Origin: Erythrobacter sp. JK5
GTDB taxonomy: Bacteria > Pseudomonadota > Alphaproteobacteria > Sphingomonadales > Sphingomonadaceae
Reading direction: 5' to 3'
DNA length: 64,000 bases
NCBI RefSeq assembly: GCF_018205975.1
Contig: NZ_CP073577.1
Span: forward strand, 186,001 to 250,000
Shown: positions 18,386-35,780 of the stretch, piece after piece
Layout: each line of letters starts with the position of its first letter
How positions within the stretch are numbered: position 1 is the stretch's first letter
The notes under the pieces: generated by a model
What the model saw: only the letters and a program-made list of their open reading frames with translations
Told to the model about the DNA's origin: nothing
The model's database searches: none
Made by a program: the position numbers and the translations under genes

Positions 18386-18964
18386 ATGAAGCGTAACACA
18401 CTGCTTGGCGCGGTCGCATTCGCGAGCCTCGTTACCTTGTCGGCCTGTGGCGAAAGCCCGTATCAGGAGCCGACCGCCGAAGAGAGCGAAGCCGTTCCTG
18501 CGGCGGATGCCGATGCAACCGCGGATGCCGCCGCCTCGACCGAGCCCGAAGTCGAAGCCAACGGCACCGTGATCGATATCCAGATGTACACCCGCGATCC
18601 CGACGACGCGAGTGGTCTGCAGGTGTTCAAGCCGCGTCTGATCATGGCGAAGGTCGGCGATACCGTGCGGTTCGTGCCGACCGATCCGACCCACCAGTCC
18701 TCCTCTATCCCCGAGATGCTTCCTGAAGGTGCGCGCGGATGGCAGGGCGAGATCAACAAGGAAGTCTCGTACGTCCTGCCGAAGCCTGGCATCTACGGCT
18801 ACAAGTGCGTGCCGCACTATGCCGCCGGCATGATCGGGATGATCATCGTCGAGGGTGACGGCAAGACCTCGAACCTCGAAGCCGCCAAGGCCGTGACCCA
18901 TCCGGGTCTCGCCGGACGCGAATTCAACGAGATCTTCGAAGAAGCGGCGTCGATGCTCAACTGA
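18386..18964 (+). CDS. Pseudoazurin-like blue-copper lipoprotein
   Basis: A 192-residue exported cupredoxin. A lipobox (LSAC, Cys21) follows the signal peptide; residues 22-60 form an Ala/Glu/Asp-rich linker; the cupredoxin fold follows. Type 1 copper ligands are visible as His103 (THQSSS), Cys141 and His144 (CVPH) and Met149. The segment IPEMLPEGARGWQGEINKE resembles pseudoazurin. It would be tethered in the periplasm and pass single electrons. It lies beside the photosynthesis cluster, convergent with hemA, and ends in a strong terminator. Possible partners are the reaction centre or the cbb3 oxidase; neither is proven. Confidence 0.85.
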   Translation: MKRNTLLGAVAFASLVTLSACGESPYQEPTAEESEAVPAADADATADAAASTEPEVEANGTVIDIQMYTRDPDDASGLQVFKPRLIMAKVGDTVRFVPTDPTHQSSSIPEMLPEGARGWQGEINKEVSYVLPKPGIYGYKCVPHYAAGMIGMIIVEGDGKTSNLEAAKAVTHPGLAGREFNEIFEEAASMLN

Positions 18965-18989
18965 GCTCTTCAACCCGGCAATTGCGAAG

Positions 18990-19019
18990 GGCGGCGTGGG
19001 TAGACCACGCCGCCTTTTT
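18990..19019 (+). terminator. Rho-independent terminator of the cupredoxin gene
   Basis: A perfect ten-base stem (18990-18999 with 19005-19014) with loop GTAGA is followed by TTTTT at 19015-19019, 25 bases after the stop codon. It also separates this gene from the convergent hemA. Confidence 0.92.
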
Positions 19020-19082
19020 CGTTTGGATTGCAAGCTGTGCGTTTCCGCCTGAGCGAGGAGTCTCGCTGCGGCGCAAATGTCG

Positions 19083-20303
19083 TCACGCGGCAGTTTTCAT
19101 CCGCGCCAGCTCGCACTGCGACCAGATTTCGCTGAGCGCGTTGATCAGCCGGTCGATATCGCCGTCGTCATGCACCGGCGACGGAGTCAGCCGCAGCCGT
19201 TCGGTGCCGACGGGCACGGTCGGATAGTTGATCGGCTGCACATAGATGCCGTGATTGTCCATCAGCCAGTCGCTGATCATCTTGCACTTCTTCGCGTCGC
19301 CCACCATCACCGGGATGATGTGGCTCGGGTTGTCGAGATGCGGGATGCCCATCATGTCGAGCTTGCGCCGCACCGTCTTCACCCGGTCGCGTTGCAGCTC
19401 GCGCTCTCGATCGCTGTCCTTGAGGTGGCGGATGCTGGCCGCTGCGCCCGCGGCGACAGCCGGCGGCAGCGCGGTCGAAAAGATGAAGCCGCTGGCGAAG
19501 CTGCGCACGAAATCGACCAGACTTGCCGAAGCCGCAATATAGCCGCCCATCACGCCGAACGCCTTGCCCAGCGTCCCTTCGATCACGGTGATCCGGTCCA
19601 TCAGGCCTTCGCGCTCCGCAACGCCGCCGCCGCGCGGGCCGTAGAGGCCGACGGCGTGAACCTCGTCGATATAACTCATCGCGCCATGCTTTTCGCAGAC
19701 GTCGAGGATTTCGGCGATCGGGGCGATGTCGCCGTCCATCGAATAGACGCTCTCGAACGCGACCAGCTTGGGTACGTCCGGCCCGTAGTCGGACAGCAGC
19801 TTGTCGAGATGTTCGACGTCGTTGTGCTTCCAAATTGTGTAGGGCGCGCGGGAATGGCGGATGCCTTCGATCATCGAGGCATGGTTGAGCGCGTCGGAAA
19901 ACACCACGCAGCCGGGAATCTTGCTGGCGAGCGTGCCGAGACCCGCCCAGTTCGAGACGTAGCCGCTGGTGAACAGCAGCGCCGCTTCCTTTCCGTGGAG
20001 ATCCGCCAGCTCGCGCTCCAGCTCGACATGGTAGTGATTGGTGCCCGAAATGTTGCGTGTGCCGCCTGCGCCCGCGCCGCATTCGTCGAGGCAGTCATGC
20101 ATCGCTTCGATCACCTTGGGATGCTGGCCCATGCCGAGGTAGTCGTTCGAACACCACACGGTGACCGCCTGCGTCCCGTCATCCACGAACCGCGTCGCCT
20201 GCGGAAACTTGCCGCGATGCCGCTTGATATCGGTGAATACGCGGTAGCGCCCCTCTTCGCGCACGGCGTCGAGCTCGCTGGCGAAAAATGCTTCGTAGTC
20301 CAT
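19083..20303 (-). CDS. hemA: 5-aminolevulinate synthase
   Basis: A 406-residue PLP enzyme condensing glycine and succinyl-CoA to 5-aminolevulinate, the first step of heme and bacteriochlorophyll synthesis. Family motifs are clear: [40 protein letters not shown], and [14 protein letters not shown] with the PLP lysine. I use the ATG at 20303 (MDYEAFF), preceded by GAGGGA; upstream in-frame starts would run into puhE. It is the last gene of the long bchF-puh operon, 23 bases after puhE, so precursor supply is tied to photosynthesis expression. Confidence 0.96.
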   Translation of the reverse strand: MDYEAFFASELDAVREEGRYRVFTDIKRHRGKFPQATRFVDDGTQAVTVWCSNDYLGMGQHPKVIEAMHDCLDECGAGAGGTRNISGTNHYHVELERELADLHGKEAALLFTSGYVSNWAGLGTLASKIPGCVVFSDALNHASMIEGIRHSRAPYTIWKHNDVEHLDKLLSDYGPDVPKLVAFESVYSMDGDIAPIAEILDVCEKHGAMSYIDEVHAVGLYGPRGGGVAEREGLMDRITVIEGTLGKAFGVMGGYIAASASLVDFVRSFASGFIFSTALPPAVAAGAAASIRHLKDSDRERELQRDRVKTVRRKLDMMGIPHLDNPSHIIPVMVGDAKKCKMISDWLMDNHGIYVQPINYPTVPVGTERLRLTPSPVHDDGDIDRLINALSEIWSQCELARMKTAA

Positions 20304-20326
20304 GGGCTTTCCCTCTGTTTCCCAAG

Positions 20327-21124
20327 TCATGTCGGTTCTCTCATCGTCCCGGTCCGGGCGCGCCGGGGCAGCGCCCAGCCCCACAACAGGCCGTCGCGAA
20401 ACGGCAGCGCCAGAAATATGTGTTCGAGCGCGCCGAGCAGGCACAGTGCGAACAGCAATGTCGCGCCGACCATCTCCGCGCTGCCGCCGGGTGCGGCGAT
20501 CGCGAGGCTGGCGAACCAGCCGCCGAGACCTATGATTGCCGCGATCGAGAGCGCCAGCAGCGCGGTCATCCGGTTGCGGCCGAAATAACTCTTCAGGTAA
20601 TCGAGATGCGGCGGCAGCATTTCGGTGCTCGAATTCGGCACGCCGAAGAACAGGTTCAACTTGGACAGCAGCCGCAATCCGAACATCAGCGCGAACACCG
20701 TCGCACCGATCTGGTTGGGCGCACTCCACGATAGCGAGATCAGCATCAGCGCAGTCAGCGCAAGAGCGATCTCGTGATGCATCACCGTCGCGCTCGCCTG
20801 TGCGAAACGTTCGAAACCGCGCGAGTGCGGCGGGCAAGGCGTGCGTCGCGGCCCGGCGGCGGCACCCGTGAGAAACCCGATCTCGTGCCAGGCCCAGACC
20901 AGCAGCGCGCCGCCAAAGGCGGCATAGACCGCGCCGACCGAAACCGACCACGATGCGACAAGGATCGTGATCAGCCCGGCAACCCCGCCGATCCCGCCCA
21001 CGATCAGGCTCTTGAGAAACGTATGGCGCTCACGGTTGTCCGCCCAGGCGATCAGCCCGGTGGCGACAAACCAGATCGCGACCGTCACCACGAACGGTAC
21101 AATATGGCCGCTCCAGCTCACCAT
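20327..21124 (-). CDS. puhE: Photosynthetic complex assembly protein PuhE
   Basis: A 265-residue multi-helix membrane protein known only from phototrophic alphaproteobacterial clusters (photo_alph_chp2 family). Seven or eight hydrophobic segments are visible, with conserved patches such as [30 protein letters not shown] and [17 protein letters not shown]. It influences the amount of reaction centre and bacteriochlorophyll; the mechanism is unknown. The start overlaps the acsF end by seven bases. Confidence 0.9.
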   Translation of the reverse strand: MVSWSGHIVPFVVTVAIWFVATGLIAWADNRERHTFLKSLIVGGIGGVAGLITILVASWSVSVGAVYAAFGGALLVWAWHEIGFLTGAAAGPRRTPCPPHSRGFERFAQASATVMHHEIALALTALMLISLSWSAPNQIGATVFALMFGLRLLSKLNLFFGVPNSSTEMLPPHLDYLKSYFGRNRMTALLALSIAAIIGLGGWFASLAIAAPGGSAEMVGATLLFALCLLGALEHIFLALPFRDGLLWGWALPRRARTGTMREPT

Positions 21125-22194
21125 GCGGGCTGGAGCCGGATCGATTGCGGCAGGGTGTTGGGTCTGGTGCGATGGAAATACATCCGCGCGAAGTTGTAGC
21201 CTGCGCCCGCAGCCCCGGCGATGCGCTGTGCGAGGCCGACGATCCCGCCGCGCTCCTTGCCCGCTTCGATCTTCAGGGCCGCCTGCCGCAGGTTTTCCAT
21301 CCTGCGGCGGAACGCCGGATCATCGATGTCGAGCTCGACCGGGAAGACCTGCCGGCTGATCTGGTTGGTGATCTCGAACACCTGGTAATCGTATTCGGTC
21401 GGGTCGACGCCCAGCGCCTTGTGAAACACCGGGCGGTTGTGGTCGCGCACATACATCGTGGCGTAGACCGACAGCAGGAAGAACCGCACCCACAGCGTGT
21501 TCATTCCTTGCAGCAGCTTGGGGTCGGACCGCAGCAGCATCGCAAATGCCTCGCCGTGGCGGAACTCGTCGTTGCACCATTCCTCGAACCAGTCGAAAAT
21601 CGGGTGGAACTTGTTCTGCGGGTTCGCAGCCAGGTGCCGGTAGATCGTGATGTACCGCGCATAACCGATCTTTTCCGACAGATAGACCGCGTAGAAAATG
21701 AATTTCGGCTTGAAGAACGTGTATTTCTTGGTCCGCGTGAGGAACCCGAGATCGACGCCGATCCCGGCATCCTTCAGGCTTTCATTGATGAAGCCGGCGT
21801 GGCGGCTCTCGTCCCGCGCGAGCAGCTTGAATAGCTGCTTGACGTCGGGGTTCTTGGTCCGCTTGGCGATCTCTGCATAGAGCACGCATCCCGAAAACTC
21901 CGAGGTCAGCGAACTCACGAGGAAATCGGTGAACTCCGCCCGAAGTTCGGGTTCCAGCCCTTCGATGACGCCGGTGAAGCTGTCGTTGTGACGGAAGTGC
22001 TTCTTGTTGGGATCGCCGATCATTTCCTCGATCAGCGCGTCCCACTCACCGCGCACGCTCGAAACGTCGATCGCGTCGAGCGCGTCGAAATCGGTGGTGT
22101 AGAACCGGGGGCTCAGCATCGTGTTCTGCGTGGCGATGGCCATCGCGTCTTCTTTGGTGATCGGTGCCGCGGCAATTGCAGAATGCGCGTTCAT
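21118..22194 (-). CDS. acsF: Mg-protoporphyrin IX monomethyl ester aerobic cyclase
   Basis: A 358-residue diiron enzyme that forms the isocyclic ring E using O2. Two ExxH iron-binding motifs are evident ([18 protein letters not shown] near 150-167 and [14 protein letters not shown] near 215-228), together with the conserved [19 protein letters not shown] region. No oxygen-independent bchE is seen, so bacteriochlorophyll synthesis here appears oxygen-dependent. It lies between the small conserved gene after puhC and puhE. Confidence 0.97.
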   Translation of the reverse strand: MNAHSAIAAAPITKEDAMAIATQNTMLSPRFYTTDFDALDAIDVSSVRGEWDALIEEMIGDPNKKHFRHNDSFTGVIEGLEPELRAEFTDFLVSSLTSEFSGCVLYAEIAKRTKNPDVKQLFKLLARDESRHAGFINESLKDAGIGVDLGFLTRTKKYTFFKPKFIFYAVYLSEKIGYARYITIYRHLAANPQNKFHPIFDWFEEWCNDEFRHGEAFAMLLRSDPKLLQGMNTLWVRFFLLSVYATMYVRDHNRPVFHKALGVDPTEYDYQVFEITNQISRQVFPVELDIDDPAFRRRMENLRQAALKIEAGKERGGIVGLAQRIAGAAGAGYNFARMYFHRTRPNTLPQSIRLQPAW

Positions 22195-22523
22195 TTGATC
22201 CTCCCGGCATTGAAACTGACTTCGTACAGCTCGGCCAAATCGAAATAGGCGGCGAAGCGGGTGAGGGCGCGTTTCAACGGTCCCGCGCGCGTCACCGTGG
22301 CAGTGCGCTCGAACACGGCCTTGCTGCCGAACGGGATCGCTATGGGATCGCCGTGCACGCGCACCTTGTCGCCCGGTTCCATCTCGATCCCGTCAGCCAG
22401 ATCGACGTGGGCATGGAAATGATCCGGGCTCTGTTCGACCGTGATGGTGCAGGGCGTGTCGAATCGCCTCGCGCCGGCTGGGGTCGTCCGTCCGGCGATG
22501 TCGGCTGCGCGCGCACCCATCAT
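22191..22523 (-). CDS. Conserved small protein of the photosynthesis cluster, unknown function
   Basis: A 110-residue soluble protein without signal peptide or transmembrane helix. It contains an [25 protein letters not shown] stretch resembling a small beta domain and ends [17 protein letters not shown]. It opens with ATGATG overlapping the puhC stop and ends overlapping the acsF start, so it is translated as part of the operon. Short genes at this position occur in related clusters; I do not know a function. A role with PuhC or with AcsF is an inference from position only. Confidence 0.85.
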   Translation of the reverse strand: MMGARAADIAGRTTPAGARRFDTPCTITVEQSPDHFHAHVDLADGIEMEPGDKVRVHGDPIAIPFGSKAVFERTATVTRAGPLKRALTRFAAYFDLAELYEVSFNAGRIK

Positions 22524-23014
22524 TCGGCTCCCTTGTCGAGCATCGCGGCGAACACCGCGCGGTTATCCTTGCCGAAAGACGCGAGTTCGACCGTGCCGCC
22601 GGTGGTGGTATCGCGAAGGGTGAGCGCGCCGTTGTCCCACTCGATCAGTTCGAACGGGGTGGCGCGGCCGATCCCGTTGATCCGACGCTGGTGGACGAGA
22701 CTGCGCGCGGTCGAGCGCACGAAGCCGCCGGTACCGGGTTCGAAACGGGCGATCTCGGCACCACTGGCTGCGTCCTCGACCCGCACCGTGCCGTCCGGCT
22801 CGTCGTAGAACTGCACCGAACGGGTGGCGATCGCCAGCGTGCCCTCGGCTGCGCGGATTTCGCTCGGGATTGCCTGCCGTTCGAAGATCCCGAAGCTCAC
22901 CATTGTCGTCAGCGCGAGCGAGAACGCGACCACGCCGCCCATCATCATCAACGGCAGCTTGTGGATCGCGAATTCGTCTTCCTCGTAGGTGCGGACGATG
23001 GCGGCAACGATCAT
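22520..23014 (-). CDS. puhC: Photosynthetic complex assembly protein PuhC
   Basis: A 164-residue protein with a short cytoplasmic N-terminus (EDEFAIHKLPLMMMGGVV), one transmembrane helix (about 22-43) and a periplasmic domain beginning AIRS/EIRAAEGTLAIATRSVQFYDEPDG. This matches the photo_alph_chp1 family, needed for normal reaction-centre and core-antenna levels. ATGA overlaps link it to puhB and to the next gene. Confidence 0.92.
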   Translation of the reverse strand: MIVAAIVRTYEEDEFAIHKLPLMMMGGVVAFSLALTTMVSFGIFERQAIPSEIRAAEGTLAIATRSVQFYDEPDGTVRVEDAASGAEIARFEPGTGGFVRSTARSLVHQRRINGIGRATPFELIEWDNGALTLRDTTTGGTVELASFGKDNRAVFAAMLDKGAE

Positions 23015-23739
23015 GCGGGCACTCCTTCCAGGCCATTGTCCGGGATGCCTTCGTGCGTCCCGGGGCGGGCCGACGGGACAGCGCCCCTGGCCTGCGTAGC
23101 GGCTTTGCCGGGCGCATCCTTGATCTCGGTCAAATTTCGCTCGATCGCCTGATGCCCGGCGCAGGCGTCGGCCAGCATCGCCGCGACCGTCTGCGCGTCA
23201 GGCACCGCGCGCAACATCGGCTGCGGCATCGCGAACTTGAACGGGCGCACGTGCGGCCACAGCAACACATGGCCGAGCATCCGATCGCCGTTGAGTTCGA
23301 GCGCGATATCGCCGTGCCCGGTGCCGCGATCATTGAGATGCGCCGCACCGATATGCTTCAGCGGGATGTTGATCCGGGTCTCGAGCGCCATCCCGATCCG
23401 CATGATCAGCCGCGCATCGGTGAGAATGTAGAGCGTGGTCCGCGCGCTGCGCCACGCGAGCAAGTGCAGCACGGCGATCGCCGAAAGGCCCAGCACCGTG
23501 CAGACCACCGCCGCGCCCAGGTTCCCCGCTGCTGCAGAAATCGCGACCAGCGCGAGGAAGTAGATCGCGATTGTGCGCGTATGGAATGCCGTCCGGGCAA
23601 GGATCGGCAGGTTCGGCTGCCCCTTCCACAGCACTTTCTCGTCCGCAGCGGGCGTGCCCATCGGGTCGCCATGGGCGGTCGGGCCGTCGTGCTCTTCAAT
23701 GAACGCGGGCGAGAACTCGGGGGCGGCGTTCAGATCCAC
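23011..23739 (-). CDS. puhB: Photosynthetic complex assembly protein PuhB
   Basis: A 242-residue membrane protein aiding reaction-centre assembly. It has a PH-like region (DEKVLWKGQPNLPILARTAFHTRTIAIYF) with two or three helices and the conserved TDARLIMRIGMALETRINIPLKHI. I start at the GTG at 23739 because AAGGAGCGAG lies directly upstream; a longer frame to 24018 would read across puhA. The start overlaps the puhA end by ten bases. Confidence 0.9.
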   Translation of the reverse strand: MDLNAAPEFSPAFIEEHDGPTAHGDPMGTPAADEKVLWKGQPNLPILARTAFHTRTIAIYFLALVAISAAAGNLGAAVVCTVLGLSAIAVLHLLAWRSARTTLYILTDARLIMRIGMALETRINIPLKHIGAAHLNDRGTGHGDIALELNGDRMLGHVLLWPHVRPFKFAMPQPMLRAVPDAQTVAAMLADACAGHQAIERNLTEIKDAPGKAATQARGAVPSARPGTHEGIPDNGLEGVPA

Positions 23740-24530
23740 GGCTCGCTCCTTTCCGCGGTCGCATACATGTATCCGCCGCCGTAATACGCCTGGATCTTGT
23801 CCTCCTCGAGCCGGGTGATCTGGCCGGGCGTGGCGATCGGCGGCACGTTGTCGAACTGGTCGGCGGTGATCGCGTCGATATCGATCAGTGGGGTCAGATT
23901 GCCGAACATCAGGCCCTTGCCCTGCACCGCGGCGACACCCATCGGGGCAAGCACTGTCTTGCCCGAATTGGTCGTCACTTCGAGGTAGCGGATGATGTGT
24001 TCGGCCTGATCGACCCACACGTCGCTGACGGTGCCTGCCAGCTTCTTGTTGGCGTCGTAGACCGGCAGGCCGACCGGATTGGTATCCTGCGGAGCGATGG
24101 CGATTTCGTGGCTGTCGGCGATCGGAACGATGCGCGGGCGCCCGTCATAGGTGAGATCGGGGTAGTCCTGACGGTTGGCATAGGCTGCCGCGCCGAGACC
24201 GTCCTGCATCGCGTTGCCGGTCGGTACCCATGGCGCGCCGTGGCCGTTGAACGCCTGTTTCGCAGCGATATCGAGGGTGTCGCGCGGCACGTCTTCGGGA
24301 ATGTAGGTCCCGCGTCCGTGAGGCAGGCTGAAGGTCTTCTTGCCGCCGTCGGTCAGCGGCACGCCGCTGTCGACCCGCCCGGTGACTTCGTCTTCCAGCG
24401 GATAGCCTTCGCGGCGGCTCTCGCGGTTGAGATAGATGACCAGCCCGATGAAGAACACGAAGAAGGCCAGGAAGGCCAGCTCGGCGACGTCGAACGTTCC
24501 GACGATGTATGTGACACCTTCACTTTGCAT
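23730..24530 (-). CDS. puhA: Photosynthetic reaction centre H subunit
   Basis: A 266-residue H subunit with one N-terminal helix (about 13-31), then the conserved YLNRESRREGYPLEDE, and a large cytoplasmic PRC-type beta domain including VPIADSHEIAIAPQDTNPVGLPVYDANKKLAGTVSDVWVDQAE. It caps L and M and tunes proton uptake to QB. It is 46 bases downstream of lhaA and begins puhABC. Confidence 0.97.
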   Translation of the reverse strand: MQSEGVTYIVGTFDVAELAFLAFFVFFIGLVIYLNRESRREGYPLEDEVTGRVDSGVPLTDGGKKTFSLPHGRGTYIPEDVPRDTLDIAAKQAFNGHGAPWVPTGNAMQDGLGAAAYANRQDYPDLTYDGRPRIVPIADSHEIAIAPQDTNPVGLPVYDANKKLAGTVSDVWVDQAEHIIRYLEVTTNSGKTVLAPMGVAAVQGKGLMFGNLTPLIDIDAITADQFDNVPPIATPGQITRLEEDKIQAYYGGGYMYATAERSEPWI

Positions 24531-24576
24531 TGTACGTTCCTCTCATTCGTATGACGGCCATGGCGGCAGCCACGTG

Positions 24577-26009
24577 TCAGGTCGGAAACTCGCGCAGGCC
24601 GAACGGCTGGCCTGCGCTGTTCCGGGGATCGTTGGTGGTTCTGCGAGCGTGGCCGACCAACGGTCCGATCGCGGCGAGGCCTGCCAGCAGCAGCAGGATT
24701 TCGAGAATGTAGACGGTGCCATAGCCGGTGGCGCGGGTGGCGAGCACGGCGGACAGGCTGCCATCTGCGGCGAGCCACGCCATCACGTCGCGGGTCGCGC
24801 CGCCGAGCGCGATGCCCGCCCCGGCGCAGGTTGCCTGCACCGCGCCCCACGCTCCGAGAGCGAGCCCTGCGGTTTCGCTTTTCGCGAGGTTCATCGCTTC
24901 GATCAGCGTGCCGACCGAAAACAATCCGAGCCCGAGCCCGATCGCGGCTGCACCGCCGAACAGCATCACGGGCGATCCGAACGGTGCGGCGAACAGGATC
25001 AGCAGGAACGCGGCCACGCCGGTAACCAGGCCCGTGCCGGCGATGCGCAGCGGGTCCGCCCCCTTGGCGAGCGAGCGCCCCGACAACAGGAAGCCGAACA
25101 GCGCTCCGAATGCCCAGGCGCCGGTCAGCGCGGTGGTGGTACCGACCGACAGGCCGAGCACTTCGCCGCCATACGGTTCGAGCAGCGCGTCCTGCATCGC
25201 GAACCCGGCCGCGCCGATGCCGATTGCGGTCAGCAGCCGGGCATTGCGACCGTCCTTGACGAAGGTGTGCCACAGTTCGCCAAAACCCGGCGCATCGGGA
25301 TCGGGCTTGGTCCGTTCGGGCGCGCGCGCTTCCTGCTTCCACAACGCGGTGAGGTTCAGGATCATCGTCAGCACAGCCGCACCTTGGATCACTTGTACCA
25401 GCCGGGTCGGGGTGAATTCGATCAGCAGACCGCCGATCACGAAGGCGGCGAACATCATGCCGACCAGCAGCATGACATAGAGCAGCGCGACCGCGCGTGG
25501 GCGCTTGTCCTCCGGCGCGAGATCGGTCGCGAGCGCGAGGCCCGCAGTCTGGGTGATGTGAAAGCCCAGTCCCGTGAGCAGGAACGCCGCGGCGGCGGCG
25601 ATGACGCTGATCGGATAGGTATCGGGACGGCTCAGCAGCAGCAGTGCGAACGGCATGATCGCAAGCCCGCCGAACTGCATCAATGAACCGAACCAGATAT
25701 AGGGTACGCGCCGCCAGCCGAGCGCCGAAACATGCCGGTCGGACCGGTGCCCGATCAGCGCGCGAAACGGCGCGACCAGCAGCGGCACCGCGATCAGCAG
25801 CGCAACCAGCCAGGTCGGCACGCCCAGCTCGACGATCATCACCCGGTTGAGCGTGCCGTTGAGCAGCACCGCCGCCATGCCCACGCTGAACTGGAACAAA
25901 GACAGGCGCAGCAGCTGCGGCAAGGGCAGCTCGGTGCTCGCCGCATCGGCAAAGGGCAACCAGGCGATCATCGCCTGGCTGATCTTCATCGGAGGGCGAG
26001 CGGTCTTGC

Positions 26010-26013
<4 letters not shown>
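24577..26013 (-). CDS. lhaA: LH1 assembly protein LhaA (PucC/BCH2-family MFS protein)
   Basis: A 478-residue membrane protein with about 12 helices that helps assemble the LH1 antenna, possibly by delivering bacteriochlorophyll. The family pattern LLRLSLFQFSVGMAAVLLNGTLNRVMIVEL, followed by HRSDRHVSALGWRRVPYIWFGS, is clear. The ATG at 26013 overlaps the bchM stop (ATGA). A second, distinct family member lies after bchG. Confidence 0.93.
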
Positions 26014-31206
<5,193 letters not shown>

Positions 31207-31217
<11 letters not shown>

Positions 31218-32769
31218 AATGCGCCTTCGCATCGTAAAGCGTGTCGAGATCGATCTGGGCGCGGCCCTGTTCGACGGCGAAGGCTTCGGTGTTGCGGCGC
31301 GCCTTGCCGCGCACGAAGAACGGGATTTTCTTCAGCTCGCGCTCGGCCTCGGAGGTCCACATCGCGCCGTCATGGGCGGTGACGCGCAATTCTTCCTCGA
31401 TCACCGGCTCGTGAGGCTGGCCCGCGGGCTTCTTCGGAGCATGCGCCGCGTGGTGCGAGGGGCCGTTCTCGTCCGAAAACTCGAAATCCTCGCGGAACAT
31501 GGTGAGTAGGTGCTCTTCCAGTCCCATCACCAGCGGATGCACCCAGGTGTCGAAGATCACATTGGCGCCTTCGAACCCCATCTGGGGCGAATGGCGCGCC
31601 GGGAAATCCTGCACGTGCACCGGTGAGGAAATGACCGCGCAGGCCAGGCCCAGCCGCTTGGCGATGTGCCGCTCCATCTGCGTGCCCAGCACCAGTTCGG
31701 GCGCGGCGGCGGCGATCGCGTCTTCGACAGCAAGGTGATCGTCGGTGATCAGCGGCTCGACGCCATAGAGTTTCGCAGCTTCGCGGATCTCGCGGGCGAA
31801 TTCGCGGTTGTAGCAACCCAGCCCGCAGACCTCGAAGCCGAGCTCTTCCTTGGCAATCCGCGCGGCGGCCACGGCATGGGTCGCGTCGCCAAAGATGAAG
31901 ACGCGCTTGCCGGTGAGATAGGTCGAATCGACGCTGCGGCTCCACCATGGAAGCCGGGAATGGGTGTCGCCGAGGGCAGGCGTGGGATCTGCGCCTGCCA
32001 ACTCGGCGACTTCGGCAATGAAAGCACGTGTGGCCTTCACACCGATAGGGATTGAGCGGACTGTCGGCTGCTTGAACGTGCGTTCGAGCCAGCGGGCCGC
32101 TTCATCTGCAATTTCTGGGTAGAGAACGATGTTGAAATCGGCATTGCCGATCCGGGTGATGTCCTGCGGGCTCGCATCGAGCGGCGCGACGAGGTTCACT
32201 TCGACGTCCAGCATGTCGAGGATCTTGCGGATCTCGACGAGGTCGTCGCGGTGGCGGAAACCGAGCGCGCAGGGGCCAAGGATGTTGGCGCGGGCTTTGC
32301 GGCCTTCACGCGGTCCGGCGTTCACGTCCTTGTCCGCAAGGTGGCGCACGATCTGGTAGAACGTTTCCGCTGCGCCCCAGTTTTCCTTGCGCTGGTAACT
32401 CGGCAGCTCGAGCGGGATCGCGGGGCAAGGCAAGTCCATCGCTTCGGTCAGACCGCCAGGATCGTCCTGGATCAGTTCGGCGGTGCAGGACGCGCCGACG
32501 ATGATCGCCTGCGGTTTGAACCGCTCGACGGCTTCGCGCGCGGCATCCTGGAACAGCTGCGCCGTGTCCTTGCCCAGGTCGCGCGCTTCGAAGGTGGTGT
32601 AGGTGACCGGCGGGCGTTTGTTGCGGCGCTCGATCATGGTGAACAGCAGGTCGGCATAGGTGTCGCCCTGCGGAGCATGGAGGACGTAGTGCAGGTCTCT
32701 CATCGCGGTGGCGACGCGCATCGCCCCAACGTGGGGCGGTCCTTCATATGTCCAGACGCTCAGCTGCAT
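31207..32769 (-). CDS. bchB: Dark-operative protochlorophyllide reductase subunit B
   Basis: A 520-residue catalytic subunit of the nitrogenase-like enzyme. Asp36 and Cys95 match the Asp/Cys ligands of the bridging NB cluster, and Asp281 ([11 protein letters not shown]) corresponds to the catalytic aspartate region. The C-terminal domain ends with [25 protein letters not shown], typical of the family. It lies four bases after bchN and overlaps bchH. Confidence 0.97.
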
Positions 32770-32773
32770 TGCC

Positions 32774-34741
<1,968 letters not shown>

Positions 34742-34860
34742 TCAGGCGTAAGGCATGCTTGTCGGCACGAGGTGAGTCGAAGCGCATCTCCTTACCGATA
34801 TCGACGCGATCCGCGCCGCATCCGGCCTGGTAACAGTCCGGCAGGATGGGAGGGTCAGGC

Positions 34861-35769
34861 ATGGCTCCTGTAGGGAAGGTTGGAGTAATCGGCGCAGGCT
34901 CAGCGGCCTGGCGCAAGGTGATTGCCGACCCCCTGAAACGCCGCATGACCGGGGGCAGCGGACATTTCGACGACAACGGCGATCTCGCCAGCGATTCGAT
35001 CAACACCATCATCGAAGGCGAGATTATTCCGCGACTGCTGGTCGCACACTGTGCGACGGAAAACCTCCATCCGCCTGTCCGCAACGATGAAATCGATCAT
35101 GCCGAAGCCATGCGTTTCGCCGCGCTGCCGCTCGAACTCGAAGCCGCAGCGCTGCTCGAAGAGGTGGACAGCTATCTCGAACAGGGCATCAGCGTAGAGA
35201 CCGTGTATCTCGATTTGCTCGCGCCCGCCGCCCGTCGGCTGGGCGAGATGTGGGAACAGGACGAGTGCGATTTCATCGATGTTACAATGGGATTGTGGCG
35301 CCTGCAGGAGGTGATGCGCGACATCGCCGCGCGGTCTCCGCCGATCGTCGATGCGCTCAACGCTCCGCGCAGCGCGCTGTTCTGCCCGGTACCCGGCGAC
35401 CAGCACAGTTTCGGATCGATCATGATCGAGGACGTGTTCGCCCGCGCCGGCTGGAACAGCGAAGTCATTCCCCGGCCGGAGCGCCGCGAATTGCTCGATG
35501 CGGTTGCGAAAAGGCCCTTCGACCTGCTGGGATTGACCCTGTCGCGCGATTGCACTAGCGCGGCGGTCTCGAAGCTGGTGGTGGCTGTTCGCAGCGTATC
35601 ACTCAATCCTCACATCTCTGTTCTTGTCGGTGGTAGAATGGTCAACCAGAACCCCGCAATGGTAGCCGAGGTGGGAGCCGATGGAACCGGGGTCGACGCG
35701 CGTGCAGCGCTGGAAGTGGCAGAGCGCCTCGTGCTCGCCGCTCCGGCGCTTGCCCAACCAATGAGATAG
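34861..35769 (+). CDS. aerR: Cobalamin-binding antirepressor AerR (PpaA)
   Basis: A 302-residue protein of the AerR/PpaA family, which binds B12 and modulates PpsR/CrtJ in response to light and redox. A helical domain contains WEQDECDFIDVTMGLWRLQEVM (Trp131), and a Rossmann-like B12 domain carries the D-x-H-x-x-G motif GDQHSFG (His182, the predicted lower cobalt ligand) plus SVLVGGRMV. The Glu-His pair found in CarH-type W-x9-EH motifs is Val-Thr here. I start at 34861 because GGAGGG lies upstream and inside the alternative start at 34846. It is 11 bases before ppsR. Confidence 0.92.
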   Translation: MAPVGKVGVIGAGSAAWRKVIADPLKRRMTGGSGHFDDNGDLASDSINTIIEGEIIPRLLVAHCATENLHPPVRNDEIDHAEAMRFAALPLELEAAALLEEVDSYLEQGISVETVYLDLLAPAARRLGEMWEQDECDFIDVTMGLWRLQEVMRDIAARSPPIVDALNAPRSALFCPVPGDQHSFGSIMIEDVFARAGWNSEVIPRPERRELLDAVAKRPFDLLGLTLSRDCTSAAVSKLVVAVRSVSLNPHISVLVGGRMVNQNPAMVAEVGADGTGVDARAALEVAERLVLAAPALAQPMR

Positions 35770-35780
35770 GTCGAACCAGG

